This document shows, one piece after another, positions 21,401 to 32,568 of a stretch of 64,000 nt of DNA; within the stretch, counting starts at the first letter, position 1, and every line of letters begins with the position of its first letter. The position numbers were made by a program, and so were the translations under genes. This DNA is from Wolfiporia cocos. Taxonomy: Eukaryota > Basidiomycota > Agaricomycetes > Polyporales > Phaeolaceae. Location: contig JACCLO010000004.1 of assembly GCA_029448655.1 (NCBI GenBank), positions 1,984,001 through 2,048,000 of the forward strand, read 5' to 3'. The notes below the pieces were generated by a model. It worked only from the letters and a program-made list of their open reading frames with translations, had not been told where the DNA came from and searched no databases.

Positions 21401-22114
21401 ATACTTGCTTGACAATACGACGGTGTTCCAACAGGTCGTTTCCGAACACAAGGATGTCGTCTAGGTAGACAATGACCTTTCCTTCTCTGATAAGGTCACC
21501 TAGAATATCGTTCATCATGTGTTGGAACGTGCTGGGTGCATTACAAAAGCCGAAGTACATGACTACAGCTTCGTAAAGGCCGTTAGGCGTAATGAATGCG
21601 GTCTTCCATTCATCTCCCTCCTTGATTCTTACGTTGTTGTAACCCCAACGCAAGTCGAGCTTCGTAAATATCGAAGCCTGGCTAAGCTTATCGATAAGCT
21701 CGTCTATGCGTGGGAGAGGGTACCTGTTTTTAATGGTCAAGTCATTTACTTTCCGGTAATCGACTACCATTCGGGCTCCGCCGTCTTTTTTAGGGACGAA
21801 GAAGACCGGGCTCGCGATCGGGGATTTCGAGTGTCGGATGTAGCCCTTCCGTAACTCTTCCTGAATCCACTGATCTAGCGAGTTCGCTTCCTGAGGAGAC
21901 ATCTTGTATGCCTTACTCGGGGGCGGTAGTACCGCGTCATCGGGGAAGTCGATGGCGTGATCGTATGGTTTCCGTTCGGGCATTCTTTCGGATGCGCGTT
22001 GAGAAAATACCATGGGACCAAACTCCTGGTATTCCTCCGGAACCAAGGATTTCCATTTCTGGAGATCCGCATCTGTCAGGAATTCATCATCCGACTTCTC
22101 CGTTATCGACTGAA
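18468..22114 (-). pseudogene. pol: A2 pol, main part (RT to dUTPase)
   Basis: Minus-strand continuation of A2 pol after the solo LTR at 22115-22704. It encodes the RT (YLDD intact, TKLDLRWGY intact), RNase H, integrase with H2C2 and DDE, the full GPF segment (YLGPFKIIEQLSP) missing in A1, a chromodomain and the C-terminal dUTPase with all five motifs. The frame itself is open, but it is separated from its protease by the solo LTR, so the element cannot make Pol. Confidence 0.93.
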
Positions 22115-22704
22115 TGTCACAGACTTACCTGTCTGTGCGACCCTGGACTCAGGGGAACCCTCACAAGCCTGTATAGACGTGAGCCAACGGCCACGACGAA
22201 CTCATACGGCCAACCCTAGGTGAACTCATAAGTCCATCCCGAGGGTGCTCAGCCACCTAAGGCCCCGCAGCCGTCGCAGTCGCTGACCTTCAGACTAGGC
22301 AGACAAGATGAGGCCCCGGGCCAGCAGTAACGCAGACAGATGGTAAGAGAGGAGCATTACGCTCATTGACGAGAATCCTAAAGATGGGGCTGTAAGGCCG
22401 CCATCTTGTCGTATATATACATGTGTGCGCGTAGTAACTACGAGCCCAGCCCTAAAGTAATGGTCCGTGCGCATTATCTACAGGGCACATGACAAGTAAT
22501 GCTACATGTTACTATGTGACCATGAGTGACCGTATGAGGAGGCGCGCGCTACCCTACAGCGCTAACCGATGCAGTCAGGTGATCTATATGCTCGAGAACT
22601 AACGTGAGACAAAGCGTTAGTGTAGCGGAGCGGCGTACGCCTAGCGCCGCCCATACAGCTAACGTGAGTGGAGTCAGGTACCCCCCCAGGGTATAACCGT
22701 GACA
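22115..22704 (+). repeat. Solo LTR in A2 pol (F-related superfamily)
   Basis: 590 bp, TGTCACAGACTTACC to GGTATAACCGTGACA, target duplication CTGAA at 22110-22114 and 22705-22709. No internal element sequence remains, as after LTR-LTR recombination. Confidence 0.9.
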
Positions 22705-23598
22705 CTGAATGGCATCGATAAGGAGTTCCGTTCCTTCGTCAAGGGTGTTCACCCAAGCGACAAAGGGATTCTCAGGCTCCTCTAAGCCGAGAAAATCTAT
22801 TGGAAAGTCATTGATGATCTGATAGATGTTGCGGGGTTCGGTTTCATCTTCTTCCTCAGAAATCGAAACCCGTTTGCCATGTTTACATTTTTCCGTACAC
22901 CGATATGTGAAGGTTCCTTCCGGCCAATTGAAGTCCGGGTTGTGTTTCAGGAACCAGTCATATCCGAGGATCACATCCGCATTCTGTACGTCCATTACGT
23001 ACAAGAATTCGGTGGACTTGTGTTCCTCGTGCACCATATAAGCTTTTACTGCCATATTGATATTACTGGCGGTATTAGAGGTACCGTCGGCGTTGCGAAT
23101 CTCGAGAGGTGAAGGTAGTTTCTGAGTGACTAACTTCTCCTCGTGTACGAGTTTCTTATCGATGACGCTTATGGATGCACCGGTGTCGATTAATGCCATG
23201 GCGTTTACTTTCTTTCCATATACCCACAGTTCCACTTCGATAGAGAACGATTTATTGTCGTCTCGAGAATCGTTTCCATGTACATTATACAAAGTGAAAA
23301 ACTTCAACGCGAGCGGGTCAGGATAAAAGTATTGTACAGGAGGGGCACGTGTAGCTAGTGTCCTTGTCCTCCGGGCAAAGTCCATTGCCGAGTTTCCGAA
23401 TATACCGATATGGGATACCGGGTGACGCACGACCGCCTTATCTTCCCACAAGATAAGGGGTCTCTGTGAAGCCTCTTCGTAGAGGTGCACTTCTTCGGGG
23501 CGCTGTACACTCCCAGCCGCTGCGGGGCTGGTGTGTTCTTCACAGAACGTCTTCGAGACGTGTGGTTGGGGCGAGGGGAACCGAGATGGTCCCGACAT
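22705..23598 (-). pseudogene. pol: A2 pol, N-terminal part (protease)
   Basis: Starts in the gag overlap and contains the protease with ALIDTGASISVIDKK and NADVILGYDWFLKHNPDF. Cut by the solo LTR after the linker residues ELLIDAIQ. In this copy the glycine of TAGNIN is serine (TASNIN). The reading frame beyond the LTR is in 18468-22114. Confidence 0.9.
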
Positions 23599-23751
23599 TG
23601 GCGACGGTGGTGGCGGGGGCCGAGGGTCCTGCTGAGCTTGAGTCAGCGGTCACTTCTTCCCAGATCGTTCGGGCACGATACGTCTTGCCATCCGCGGGGG
23701 GCGCCGAGTACGGCTTCTTGCCAGAAGCCTGTCCCTTTCCACTACCCGAAG
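23540..23751 (-). pseudogene. gag: A2 gag, C-terminal piece
   Basis: The last about 70 codons of A2 gag (GKKPYSAPPADGKTYRARTI to the end TTRLEDVL), separated from the rest by solo LTR 23752-24309. It overlaps the pol start as in A1. Confidence 0.85.
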
Positions 23752-24309
23752 TGTCACAAACTTTCCTTAGAGGATACGTAACATCCCTCGCTGTAGGTAT
23801 TATAGGCGCCGCTAGGTGCGCGCGCGCTTCCATGATCCTCAGCCACCTCCGCGTCTATCCAGGACTCCGTCTAGATCATATGACTGTAGGTTAGCGCTGT
23901 AGGGTAGCGCGCGCCTTAGGTACTCACGTTAGGGTCACACAAGTACATACGTCACGGTAGTTACATTGTCATGTGCTCTCTTAGTTACGGCGCACAGGCC
24001 CATACTTTAGGGCGGCCATTACTGGCCAACTCCCCATGTATAAGTACGACAAGATGAGGACTTACATCCTCATCTTTAGGATTCTCGGCAACTGAGCCTC
24101 TGGCTCCTCTCTTGCATTCTGCCTGTGTGCGACGCTGCCCCGGGGGCCCTCTCTGACTTGCTTGACTGTGTGCAGCCTCGACGCGTCGACTTAGGAGTTC
24201 CCCCATGGGATACAGCCGACGTCGCCGTTGCGACTTGTCACACCGCCTTGTAAGGCTTATAGGGACTCCCCTGTAGCCAGGGTCCCACAGACGTTGTAAG
24301 TCTGTGTCA
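23752..24309 (-). repeat. Solo LTR in A2 gag (F-related superfamily)
   Basis: 558 bp, TGTCACAAACTTTCC to AAGTCTGTGTCA, target duplication CGAAG at 23747-23751 and 24310-24314. Reverse orientation relative to the LTR at 22115. Its middle (ACATCCCTCGCTGTAGG, GGCGCCGCTAGGTGCGCGCG) matches solo LTR D at 31028. Confidence 0.9.
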
Positions 24310-24314
24310 CGAAG

Positions 24315-26007
24315 GAGCAGCGGACTTCTTGTCAGAAGCCGCCGCATCCTTCGCCCTTTGTTGTTCGGCCCGCTGAGCGGCAGGCACGAACGTTCCCGCA
24401 GCCTTGTCCGCGGCAAGCTTAGGACACTTGTTGAAGTAGTGTCCCGTCTGCTTGCAGTAAGTGCAGACGGCGTTGGCGGTGTCGGCGGGGGCTTTGGCGG
24501 GCGCCTTTCCCTTGTCCTTCTTTTTCTCCGACTTCTTCGCAGAAGCGGAGGACGTCTCCTTCTTTTCGGCAGGGGCCGAGTCCTTCTTGCCGGCCTTCTC
24601 GAAGATTGAACCCTTTATCTTGTCTGGATATGCCGTTTGGTACATTTCCAGGGCGAAGTCGATTAGGGGCTCGATGTCGGTCGGGGCCTTGAAGAAGGGG
24701 GTCTTGCCGAGGACGTTCAAGGTGTCCTTAACCTTTTCAGGGAGTGTTTCGGTGAACTCCCACACCAGGGTTTCGTTGGCGGTCTCGGAGAGTCGGCCGA
24801 GGGTTCGGAACCGTTCGCAGTAGGTGAAGTAGTTCGACTCGGCGAGTTCCTTACCCTTGGTACCGTAGTAGCCGCGAATTTCCTTCTTGGCTATCTCCTT
24901 ATCCGTCATCTTCCCATATTGCACCATTACGGATTTGGTGAATTCCTCCCAGGTGCCGAGAGGTTCACCGTTTCCTGCCTTCTTGATGAGAGGCGAGAAA
25001 AATTTGTATGCGTCCCCTGTGACGCGGAAGAGGGCCGTGGTGATACGGTCATGGTCATCGTAGACCCTGAGCGTACCGAAGTACAGGCCCATCTTCTCCA
25101 CCCATTCCTGTGCAGTCACCTTTCCAGATGACCCAGAGAATTCGGGGGGAGGGGGGATTTTCAGGTTTTGAGGCAGACCTGGAATCTGCGGGGCGACGGC
25201 TGCTGCAGCAGCGGCTGCAGCTTGTGCGGCGGCAGCGGCCTCGGCTGCACGGGCTTGAGCATTGCCGGGGGCCGGTGCGGGTTCTTCCGGGGGCGTGCGG
25301 ACACCGGGAGGGTTGGGAACGGAGGGATTCTTGCGGCTCCTCCCTCAACCTTCTCCATACGCTCGGCGAACGCATCCTCGAGGTCGTCGAGCCGAGACCG
25401 GTAATCCTTCCGGAGCTCTTTCTCCATTGCGGAGAACTTGGCGGTGTACTCCTGTCGGAGTTCCTTGCCGAGGTCCACCAGAGTGGACACAACCTCGTTG
25501 CGGACCGAGTTGACCGCTTCGTGTAGCTCGTCTTGGGCCTTATGTTCGATTGCCCTGGATTGCCCAGCCAGGGAGTCGATTTTGTCATGGATTCGCTCCA
25601 GACGCGCGTACACCATTCGGCCGAGGGTGTCGACCTTGTCGTGGCTGATTGCCGCACTTCGTTGTACGGCGGCGTCGAGGATTGCCCCATGCAGGGGGGC
25701 ATCCACCTTGTGTTGTTCCTCCTCTGGGAGGTAAGCCTTGAGGCCCCTCTCGACCTCGTCGTTGGTTCGGCGGACCGGACCTGAGAATTCCATGACGAGG
25801 GCCGTGACGGGCCCAATTGGTCGGGTGTAGCGGGCCGGCGGGTATCCGGGAATAGGCGTACCCGGACGCGTTCCCATGGGGTTGGATGGGGATTCCCTTT
25901 GTGGGGGAACTTCCTCTCCTTCGTCTTCCTCTTCTTCCTCTTCCTCTTCCTCGCTTAGGTGCTCTAGGGTCACCAGGGGTTGAGTCCCTGAGGGCCCTGC
26001 TACCGGG
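24315..26007 (-). pseudogene. gag: A2 gag, central piece with frameshift
   Basis: Contains the acidic run, the coiled coil, the gag domain and the zinc knuckle (CTYCKQTGHYFNKCP, near 24430-24475). Compared with A3, ten bases are missing near 25343 (between CTCCTCC and CTCAACC on the plus strand). This throws the frame off after MEKVE until the gag domain at about 25119. Both ends are set by nested elements. Confidence 0.9.
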
Positions 26008-26012
26008 GTCAC

Positions 26013-26266
26013 TATCACAAGACGCGCTGCGGACCCAATGCAACGTGCTTATGAGTGGCATAATAGCCACTCCCCCAAAAGGGCTACGATAACAGCTCAT
26101 GCTGCTATCGAGGGTCCAGCTATATCTGCAGTTCATATTCCCACGCTCGGCGCCTATTAGACACTCTATGGTGTAGGCCATGTATGCCGGCGCCACGTAC
26201 GGGTAATGTACCCTAGTTATTGCTCCGTAACGTCTATGATATTATGCTTTCGCATTATCTGTGACA
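26013..26266 (-). repeat. TRIM 3' LTR
   Basis: 254 bp, plus-strand reading TATCACAAGACGCG to CATTATCTGTGACA; indistinguishable from 26679-26932. Contains a short inverted repeat GTGGCATAATAGCCAC. Confidence 0.88.
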
Positions 26267-26643
26267 TTACCCCCACTTCAAGGATTAACCGTCTCTGGTT
26301 AAGGAGATAACTTAGGCTGCATCAAGCCGCCCCCGGTACTAAGTATCACTTCTACTATGCTTTGTCATTGTGCCTGGTGAAGGGTACCCCCAATCCCTTA
26401 TACCATTTGGCTTATGACGTGTGTGCCAACCTCTTGAAGGCCCGACTTACACCCTGGATTTTGGGTGCGGGTTAAGGCTATTTAATAGTAGTTTTTACCA
26501 CGCAAGCTTTGACCAATCTTATCCCCTGATACCTTACGGTTATAGAGGGGCCCCATGATACAGGGGGTCACGTGGTGGGTACTTTTCCCTCAGCCGCCAG
26601 TGGTTCGGAAGCGCCCCAGGCAGTGGAAATATTTGCCACCACC

Positions 26644-26678
26644 CAGGTTCGAACCGGCGACCGGGTGAGCTGTTATTA
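26644..26678 (-). other. tRNA-like T-arm next to the TRIM 5' LTR
   Basis: On the minus strand GGTCGCCGGTTCGAACCTGG looks like a tRNA T-arm: GCCGG-TTCGAAC-CTGGG, four of five stem pairs. It lies where a primer-binding region is expected, but in sense rather than primer-complement orientation. Not a tRNA gene. Confidence 0.35.
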
Positions 26679-26932
26679 TATCACAAGACGCGCTGCGGAC
26701 CCAATGCAACGTGCTTATGAGTGGCATAATAGCCACTCCCCCAAAAGGGCTACGATAACAGCTCATGCTGCTATCGAGGGTCCAGCTATATCTGCAGTTC
26801 ATATTCCCACGCTCGGCGCCTATTAGACACTCTATGGTGTAGGCCATGTATGCCGGCGCCACGTACGGGTAATGTACCCTAGTTATTGCTCCGTAACGTC
26901 TATGATATTATGCTTTCGCATTATCTGTGACA
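26679..26932 (-). repeat. TRIM 5' LTR
   Basis: Identical to 26013-26266 by inspection. Confidence 0.88.
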
Positions 26933-26937
26933 GTCAC

Positions 26938-27006
26938 CGGACCTTCTGAGCGGAGGCGCATGCGACGAGGGGCGAGGGGGGTGCTAACGGAGGAGGTGGA
27001 AGACAT
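26938..27006 (-). pseudogene. gag: A2 gag, N-terminal piece
   Basis: Start ATG at 27006-27004 (MSSTSS) and about 23 codons of A2 gag, cut off by the TRIM insertion. The 146-bp gap to ORF1 is the same as in A1. Confidence 0.85.
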
Positions 27007-27152
27007 TTTGTGAATCTGTTTATGACGAATGTTAGTTTCCGGTTACTCATTGTCTTAGATTCTTAAGAAGGGATTTTGGTTTGAAAGCTGCAACTTTCGT
27101 TATAGATCACACTCGCACTCTATTTCAGAGTTAAAAGATGATAGTATTTCTA

Positions 27153-28076
27153 CTATACAATCGCGAGTATATCCTCTTCTACCGAAGTAGTTGAGGGCCC
27201 TGCCACCTTGTCAGGTGGTGTTACACCGAAGGCAAAAGTAATATGTAGCGCTATGCATTCTGCTACGATACGAGCCAAGTCCGTACGCCAATCCAAAAAG
27301 GAAATGTTGCCGAGTTGTTTGCAATACTTTTTCATAATTCTCCAGTCTCTATTGGTGATCCTCCCCCGTCTCGCTCTATCCTTTACGTTATCCACCAAGT
27401 CCTCCAATTCTACTACCATAGTATGGAAACGCATGTCGTTTTCCATGTGGAAGCCTGGGTAATTAGGGGGGTGGTTGGCGAGAGGAGTGAGACGAGTGAG
27501 AGTGCCTTCTAGCATGGGAATAACTTGATCGCATGCTTGGAGAGGCTTCTTCTTCCCGAAGACGAGGGAAGGGTCGAGAATCTTGTGGTTGGTCGGAACG
27601 GGAGGTCCGGCCGCCGGGCTGGAGAGACGGAGGGCCAGTGAAGAAGCTGCTTGCTTGGCTTCCTTGGCGGCTTGTTTGGCGGCGATTCGCTTATTCAGCT
27701 TATCGCGGGCGAGCTTGAGCTTGTTGAGTTCGCGGAGTTCGATTAGGTTCTCCATGGCGGTAATGGAAGCAGCTAGCTTCTCTTCCTCTGTCCAGATACG
27801 TTTGGCGAGCGGAACTGGTTTGGGAGGTCGAGGAGCGAGTTTCCCAGCCTCAGCGATGTGCTTTGGCATGTGGACGGGAATCTCCCAGAGATGGAGCTTC
27901 CCGGTGTAATCTTCCTTTACAGGAAGAGTGTACGTAACGTCCTCTGCCCGAGGAATGTCGGTGGTGTCGATGCGGCTGAGAAGGGACCGCTTCGCCGGCT
28001 TAACGTAGGGGGCAGTGGAGGAGCCACGGGTGCGACGGGTAACGCGGGGCATGATTCTAGAAAGTGCAGCATTCAT
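27153..28076 (-). CDS. A2 ORF1: conserved 307-aa unknown protein
   Basis: Same protein as at 4922-5845, full length with no stop even though A2 gag and pol are broken. Differences are scattered substitutions (for example KQAASS for KQVASS, GKLAPR for GKPAPR). Retention of the frame in a dead element more likely reflects youth than selection after insertion. Confidence 0.75.
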   Translation of the reverse strand: MNAALSRIMPRVTRRTRGSSTAPYVKPAKRSLLSRIDTTDIPRAEDVTYTLPVKEDYTGKLHLWEIPVHMPKHIAEAGKLAPRPPKPVPLAKRIWTEEEKLAASITAMENLIELRELNKLKLARDKLNKRIAAKQAAKEAKQAASSLALRLSSPAAGPPVPTNHKILDPSLVFGKKKPLQACDQVIPMLEGTLTRLTPLANHPPNYPGFHMENDMRFHTMVVELEDLVDNVKDRARRGRITNRDWRIMKKYCKQLGNISFLDWRTDLARIVAECIALHITFAFGVTPPDKVAGPSTTSVEEDILAIV

Positions 28077-29074
28077 GAGAAACGAAGTTTCCCAGTGATA
28101 CGTCCAAGAACAGGAATAGAAGGGGTTATGTAAGGTAGGGTAGTGGACTCCTTTTCAGGAGCAAAGAAGGTGTACTACGGGGCATAATTACTCTTATGTT
28201 GCGCGCAAACCCTGTGCCGAGACGGCGCGGATATTCGCATGACCCTAACGGTCAGAGGCGCCGACTCCAGGGGTAGAGTTGCTGACTGCCAGGCCGGTTC
28301 CTGGGTCAGATGATTGGGATTCGGATACACGACACCGCCCCGGAGGGACGATGCCGGAAAGTGGCTGGGATTTTACATCCCTTAGCCTGTCCATGCTTCA
28401 ACAATGAGGTTGCCGTCTACAGACTATCACGGGGACTTTTTCAGGACATTGGAATACCATCGCGTCCACAGGTAAGTGGATTAGCCCTAAGGCGCGCAAG
28501 TGTACCCCTTTGCCCTATTTGACCCCATGACGTGCACGCCGAACTGCCCGGAGGACTTATGTTTTGTGGCTATCGCACTTGTCCTTTGGCAGGATTATCC
28601 GAAGATGATCCCCCTCACTGCTTTTCCCATGACGGGTTCAAAGCAGGGCCCTTACGCCTGGGCGGCGGCTTTGGAAAATTCCCATGCCATCATAATGATG
28701 ACCCTGTGGATAGCGATGGGGCGCTGAACAACGCTTGCCATGACAGGGGGTTGGGCGCACACAGGCAGACCGTCCCCTTTTCTCCACAGGCGGGTCTTAA
28801 CCGCGCATAGTCCAAGCTTGTCAGCGAGGACCATGTCTCCTTGACCCTGGAGTCCGGGTTAGGTAGGCCTCCTGCCTAAAAAGGCGGTGTGGCTTCCCTG
28901 GTTGCCGATCCTCTGCCGAGGATGGCGATGTATCCCCCAGATCTCAACTATCACCCCAATCGCCTTGTCAGGCAGAAAGGGATGTGCGCAGCAACGAGCA
29001 ATATACCCCTGTAGGATAGAAACCCAGGCCCAAGCGCAAGCGCAAGGGCGGGGGTAGGGGGAGATTTGTTCTTA
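28077..29074 (-). other. A2 leader
   Basis: Reverse copy of the A leader, with CTCCTTTTCAGGAGC (GAAA hairpin on the coding strand) near 28150 and ACCCTGGAGTCCGGG near 28845-28860. One long block matches A1 base for base except scattered changes. Confidence 0.7.
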
Positions 29075-29771
29075 TGACACAGACTAGACTGTGGGACTCA
29101 CACTATAACCTTATAAGCGACTTGAAGGAGTTGCTGGAGGTTGGTGAGGAGGCTAGTGGGCGCAAGCAGAGATGATATGTAACTGTGCGAATGCAGAGAA
29201 CAAATCTAAGGCTTATCGTAGCGATAGCCCTACTTATATACATGCTTTGTTTGGTTACTCGGAGAGGAGCCAAACAGTAAGACGGTCTGTGCGCAGACGT
29301 AACTAATACAGCTAAGTCGTAAACTACAGTAGACCATGTGCGCCGGTAATGGCCGCACCAGTAAGATCGTGTGTTTGGACCGTGGGTCCATGTTGTGGAA
29401 GTGGCGTTGCTACGTTAGTAAGCCATGCACGTGATAACTATATACCGATATCGGGATATGAGTAATACTAAGGGCATTGGCTTGTGATAACGAGCGGGCC
29501 GCTTATCCAATTGTACTGACATAGCCCGGTATCGGGATATGTGTAAGGTGCGTGACATCGGAGGTTAGTCCGCTGAGTCATTGATGCGTACAAACGTGTT
29601 ATGTACGTGTTGTTATGACAAGTGGACGTATACCGCGTTGTGTACGTGTTGTTTGGTTGCGTGTACGTGTAGACGGGCGCTTAGCAGCGTAAATGTCTAC
29701 AAGGTCGTAGAAATACCAGATAAATAGGTAAAAATACGGGAAAAATAGTGGCATGTCCCAAATCTGTGACA
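29075..29771 (-). repeat. A2 5' LTR
   Basis: 697 bp, TGACACAGACTAGAC to CCCAAATCTGTGACA on the plus strand, same length as its partner, followed by GATGC. Confidence 0.93.
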
Positions 29772-30534
29772 GATGCTAGGCGGGCGTTTAGATAAGATAA
29801 GGGCTGTCGTTCAGTCATTGGCTAACTGAATGAAATCGGCTTGTGACAGAATGCTGCAGACCCCAAACTGCAACAATAGGACCAGACTGTGAAGGTTGCC
29901 GAGGCACATGAGCTCAAAGCAGAATACTGTCGAACAGCAAAATTTTTGCTAAGTGCCTGATCTAATCTCTCTGCACTTCCATGTGCTCATCTGGACACGT
30001 CTGCATACCCACTGACCAATGTCTTCCCATGCGTGATGGAGAGCACACTCCCTGCCGTCGCTGTCCTCTTCCTCGGCCTCAGCGTGCTCATGCAGCTGCT
30101 CACCAAGGGCCACATGCAGTGCTGACTCCCCGTGGGCAGTGGCAATGGTGATGATGGTGACAGCAATGAATGGGCTGTCTGGGAAAAGTGGGGCTGCAAG
30201 GACTGGGGCATTGTGCTTGTGCAGATGGGCACAGCTGGGCTCAGGAACAAGGTCGGCGGTGTGATTGTGGATGGGGTGTGGTGCGGACAAGCAGCATCAT
30301 CAGGCTCAATTGCATGGACTCGCAAATGAGATCGGTGAGGGGTGTGTGTAGGTGTAGCATGTGGTGTTGCGAGATTCTACTGTGTATTGTATTCATGTGC
30401 ACCAATCAAATCCCAATTGATGTACCTTGAGTGCCCTGTAGCTATCATCAGTCTGGGCAATTTGCCCCAATATAATATATGAGTCAATATATTCTGGCCC
30501 ATGGTAGACCATCAGGCCTGGCATCTGGTGGCTG

Positions 30535-30690
30535 ATTGGAAACAGTTCACCGGGGGCCCTTGTAATTTTGCAACAACTCACCAGACACCTCTACAACTGT
30601 GCAACAATCCACAAGATGCCTTTGTGAGTTTCCCAGTGTTCACCAGATGCCACCTGTGACTTTGCAACAGTTTACTGGATGCCTCGGTAT
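30535..30690. repeat. Degenerate tandem repeat, unit about 32 bp
   Basis: About four to five imperfect units resembling TTTGCAACAATTCACCAGATGCC, for example TTTTGCAACAACTCACCAGAC, GTGCAACAATCCACAAGATG and TTGCAACAGTTTACTGGATG. Function unknown. Confidence 0.55.
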
Positions 30691-30805
30691 TTCCCCAGAG
30701 GTCAGAATACAAAACATATCTTATCGGCCTAAATCGGTCTGATAACGTATACCAGTCTGACGTTACTTTATCTACACTTATCTACTATCTCACCTTTTGC
30801 TGATG

Positions 30806-30933
30806 CAGCGAGTTTGCATGGCATTTCAAACTCCGGCGTGGCTGCGCCAGCGCTTGTGGATCGGCGCATAGGGGCACGCCGTGTGTACAAGTTGTAGGAT
30901 CTTGAAGAAATAAAGAACATGAGCAGGTGGCAG
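30806..30933 (+). repeat. Arm 1 of a 126-128 bp inverted repeat
   Basis: Roughly 80 to 85 percent identical, by manual alignment, to the reverse complement of 32801-32926 (shared: TGCATGG, AGCGCTTGTGGAT, TAAAGAACATGAGCAGG). Solo LTR D lies between the arms. Confidence 0.65.
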
Positions 30934-31027
30934 TGGAGAATTCGAATGTATACCTACAATTGAATGGATATATACTCACCATTACGGTATCCCAGTCTGA
31001 CAACCAAGCACAAAGTGATATAGATTA

Positions 31028-32563
31028 TGTCACAGAATTCCCGGTGGGGGGTTCTGACATCCCTCGCTATTGGTATTCACAGGCGCCGCTAGGTGCGCGC
31101 GCGCCTTCCTGATCCTCAGCCACCTCCAGCGTCTCCTCTTCGCCATTTAGATCATCTGACTCAGTAGTTTAGCGCTGTAGGGTAGCGCGCGCCTCAGGTA
31201 CGGACACGTTACGGTCACAGTATTTACATGTACGTTACTTGTCATGTGCCTCTTAGATAATGCGCACGGGCCATTACTTTAGGGCACGACTCGTAGTTAC
31301 TATCGTCATGTATATATTACGTCGAGATGTGGGCTTACACCCCATCTCTCAGATTCTCGTCAATGGGATAATCCCCTTACTCGCTATCTCGTTGTCACAG
31401 ATTTATCTGGGGCTTACAGCATTTTTCCTACGATTATAGCAATTTACCTGGGATTTATACGTCTACCTACAAGTTATCTACGGGTTAACTCCCATTGCCA
31501 CCACGACAAGCTCTTAACTGGGCTTATCACCACATGACCAGCTTACATAACGCTACGGCACCTTCCGGTCCAATAGCATAGTTACAGCTTCGTCATACAG
31601 GTCTCGCCCGTCAGAGCAAGACCAGTCACGTCATAGATCCTTGATCACAATGGCACCTCAGGCGCGCCACGCCTTCGCATAATAATGGCAACACGGCCAA
31701 ATAGCACTATATTAGCACCAAGGCAATATCGCTATAGGCTCGGCCTTCTCGGCCATCCCACGGACTCGGCGGTCTCCAAGTCCCGGGCTTCTGCCATCAC
31801 GGCGTTGCCCAAACACCGGTCCTCGCCTCACGGCTAAGACCACCATATGTTCCGGTAACCTTCCGGTCCGGACATATCATATGCTACGGTGCCTGCTGGC
31901 CCAATAGCATTACGACCTCGGCGCTCCGCCTTGGTCAGCACACGATGACCGGCCAATCGCCATTATACCTCACGGTATCCGGCAACCGGCATCCCTTATA
32001 CCCGGGCTGCGCCCGTCTTCACATGTCCATCTAACGATGAGACCACACGCTCTCTATTTTACCATTGGCCCGGCCATTACCGGCGGGTCACGGCCTTTGT
32101 AGAGTAGTCGTACCACTTGGTCGCCCTTATGGCAACCAAGCCCACACTCCTTATCGGGCATGCACTATACAGTAGCACATGACCCGTTATATTTGTGTAT
32201 ATAAGTAGGGCCTTGACGGCCTATAACTCTAGTTCTATTCTTCTCGGCGTACGCCGTAGAAGAACCTTCCACCTACTATAGCATCTGATAACCTCTACCT
32301 CACCTCGTCGCCTTAGTTCATCGCAAGGATACTGGCGTGGTGAGTCCCACAGAGCCATCTGTGTCACTCGTCTGTGTTGCTGCTGGCCCGGGGCCCCATC
32401 TTCTCTTCCTTGTCTGTGATTGCGCCTTCGACGTCTGGGCACCTCGCGACTCGGTCGCTTGGATGGACCTATGAGTACGCCGCTGCGCATCGTTACTGCC
32501 TTGTGGAGGGCTGTGGGAGTTCCCCATGTAGCCATGGTCGCACAGACTGGTGGGTCTGTGACA
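31028..32563 (-). repeat. Solo LTR D, interrupted by solo LTR C2
   Basis: Ends TGTCACAGAATTCCC and GGTGGGTCTGTGACA, target duplication GATTA at 31023-31027 and 32564-32568. It shares ACATCCCTCGC and GGCGCCGCTAGGTGCGCGCG with the solo LTR at 23752. C2 plus its duplicate target accounts for 980 bp, leaving about 556 bp, the size of its relatives. Confidence 0.88.
31392..32366 (+). repeat. Solo LTR C2 (C family) inside LTR D
   Basis: 975 bp, TGTCACAGATTTATCTGG to CCATCTGTGTCA, target duplication CTCGT at 31387-31391 and 32367-32371. It is about 120 bp shorter than the LTRs of C because it has one copy of a unit that C has twice. Confidence 0.9.
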
Positions 32564-32568
32564 GATTA

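Larger units (their letters stand above)
26013..26932 (-). mobile_element. Miniature LTR retrotransposon (TRIM-like), 920 bp
   Basis: Two identical 254-bp repeats (26013-26266, 26679-26932) flank 412 bp with no coding potential. Target duplication GTCAC at 26008-26012 and 26933-26937. A polypurine tract (reverse of TTACCCCCACTTCAAGG) adjoins 26266, so the element is on the minus strand. In that orientation the LTR starts TGTCACAG but ends CTTGTGATA, not the usual CA. It is inserted in A2 gag. The LTR identity makes it a very recent insertion. It must depend on another element for all proteins. Confidence 0.88.
17732..29771 (-). mobile_element. A2: A-family Gypsy element with nested insertions
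   Basis: LTRs of 697 bp at 17732-18428 (3') and 29075-29771 (5'), flanked by GATGC (17727-17731, 29772-29776). Without the three later insertions (22115-22704, 23752-24309, 26013-26932) its length returns to about 10 kb, like A1. Gag has a 10-bp deletion near 25343. The order of events is therefore A2 first, then two solo-LTR families and the miniature element. Confidence 0.95.
29777..31022. other. Unassigned non-coding DNA
   Basis: No domain-bearing ORF. A 113-codon minus frame at 29949-30290 has no recognisable feature. It contains a degenerate tandem repeat (30535-30690) and one arm of an inverted repeat (30806-30933). Confidence 0.5.

Noticed and set aside
14966..29854. GAATGC on both sides (14966-14971 and 29849-29854) as target duplicate of one large insertion
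   Set aside because: Six bases, the ends do not form a matching LTR pair, and F pol does not resume after 29848.
30535..30690. CRISPR array
   Set aside because: Units are degenerate and contiguous with no unique spacers; context is eukaryotic transposons.
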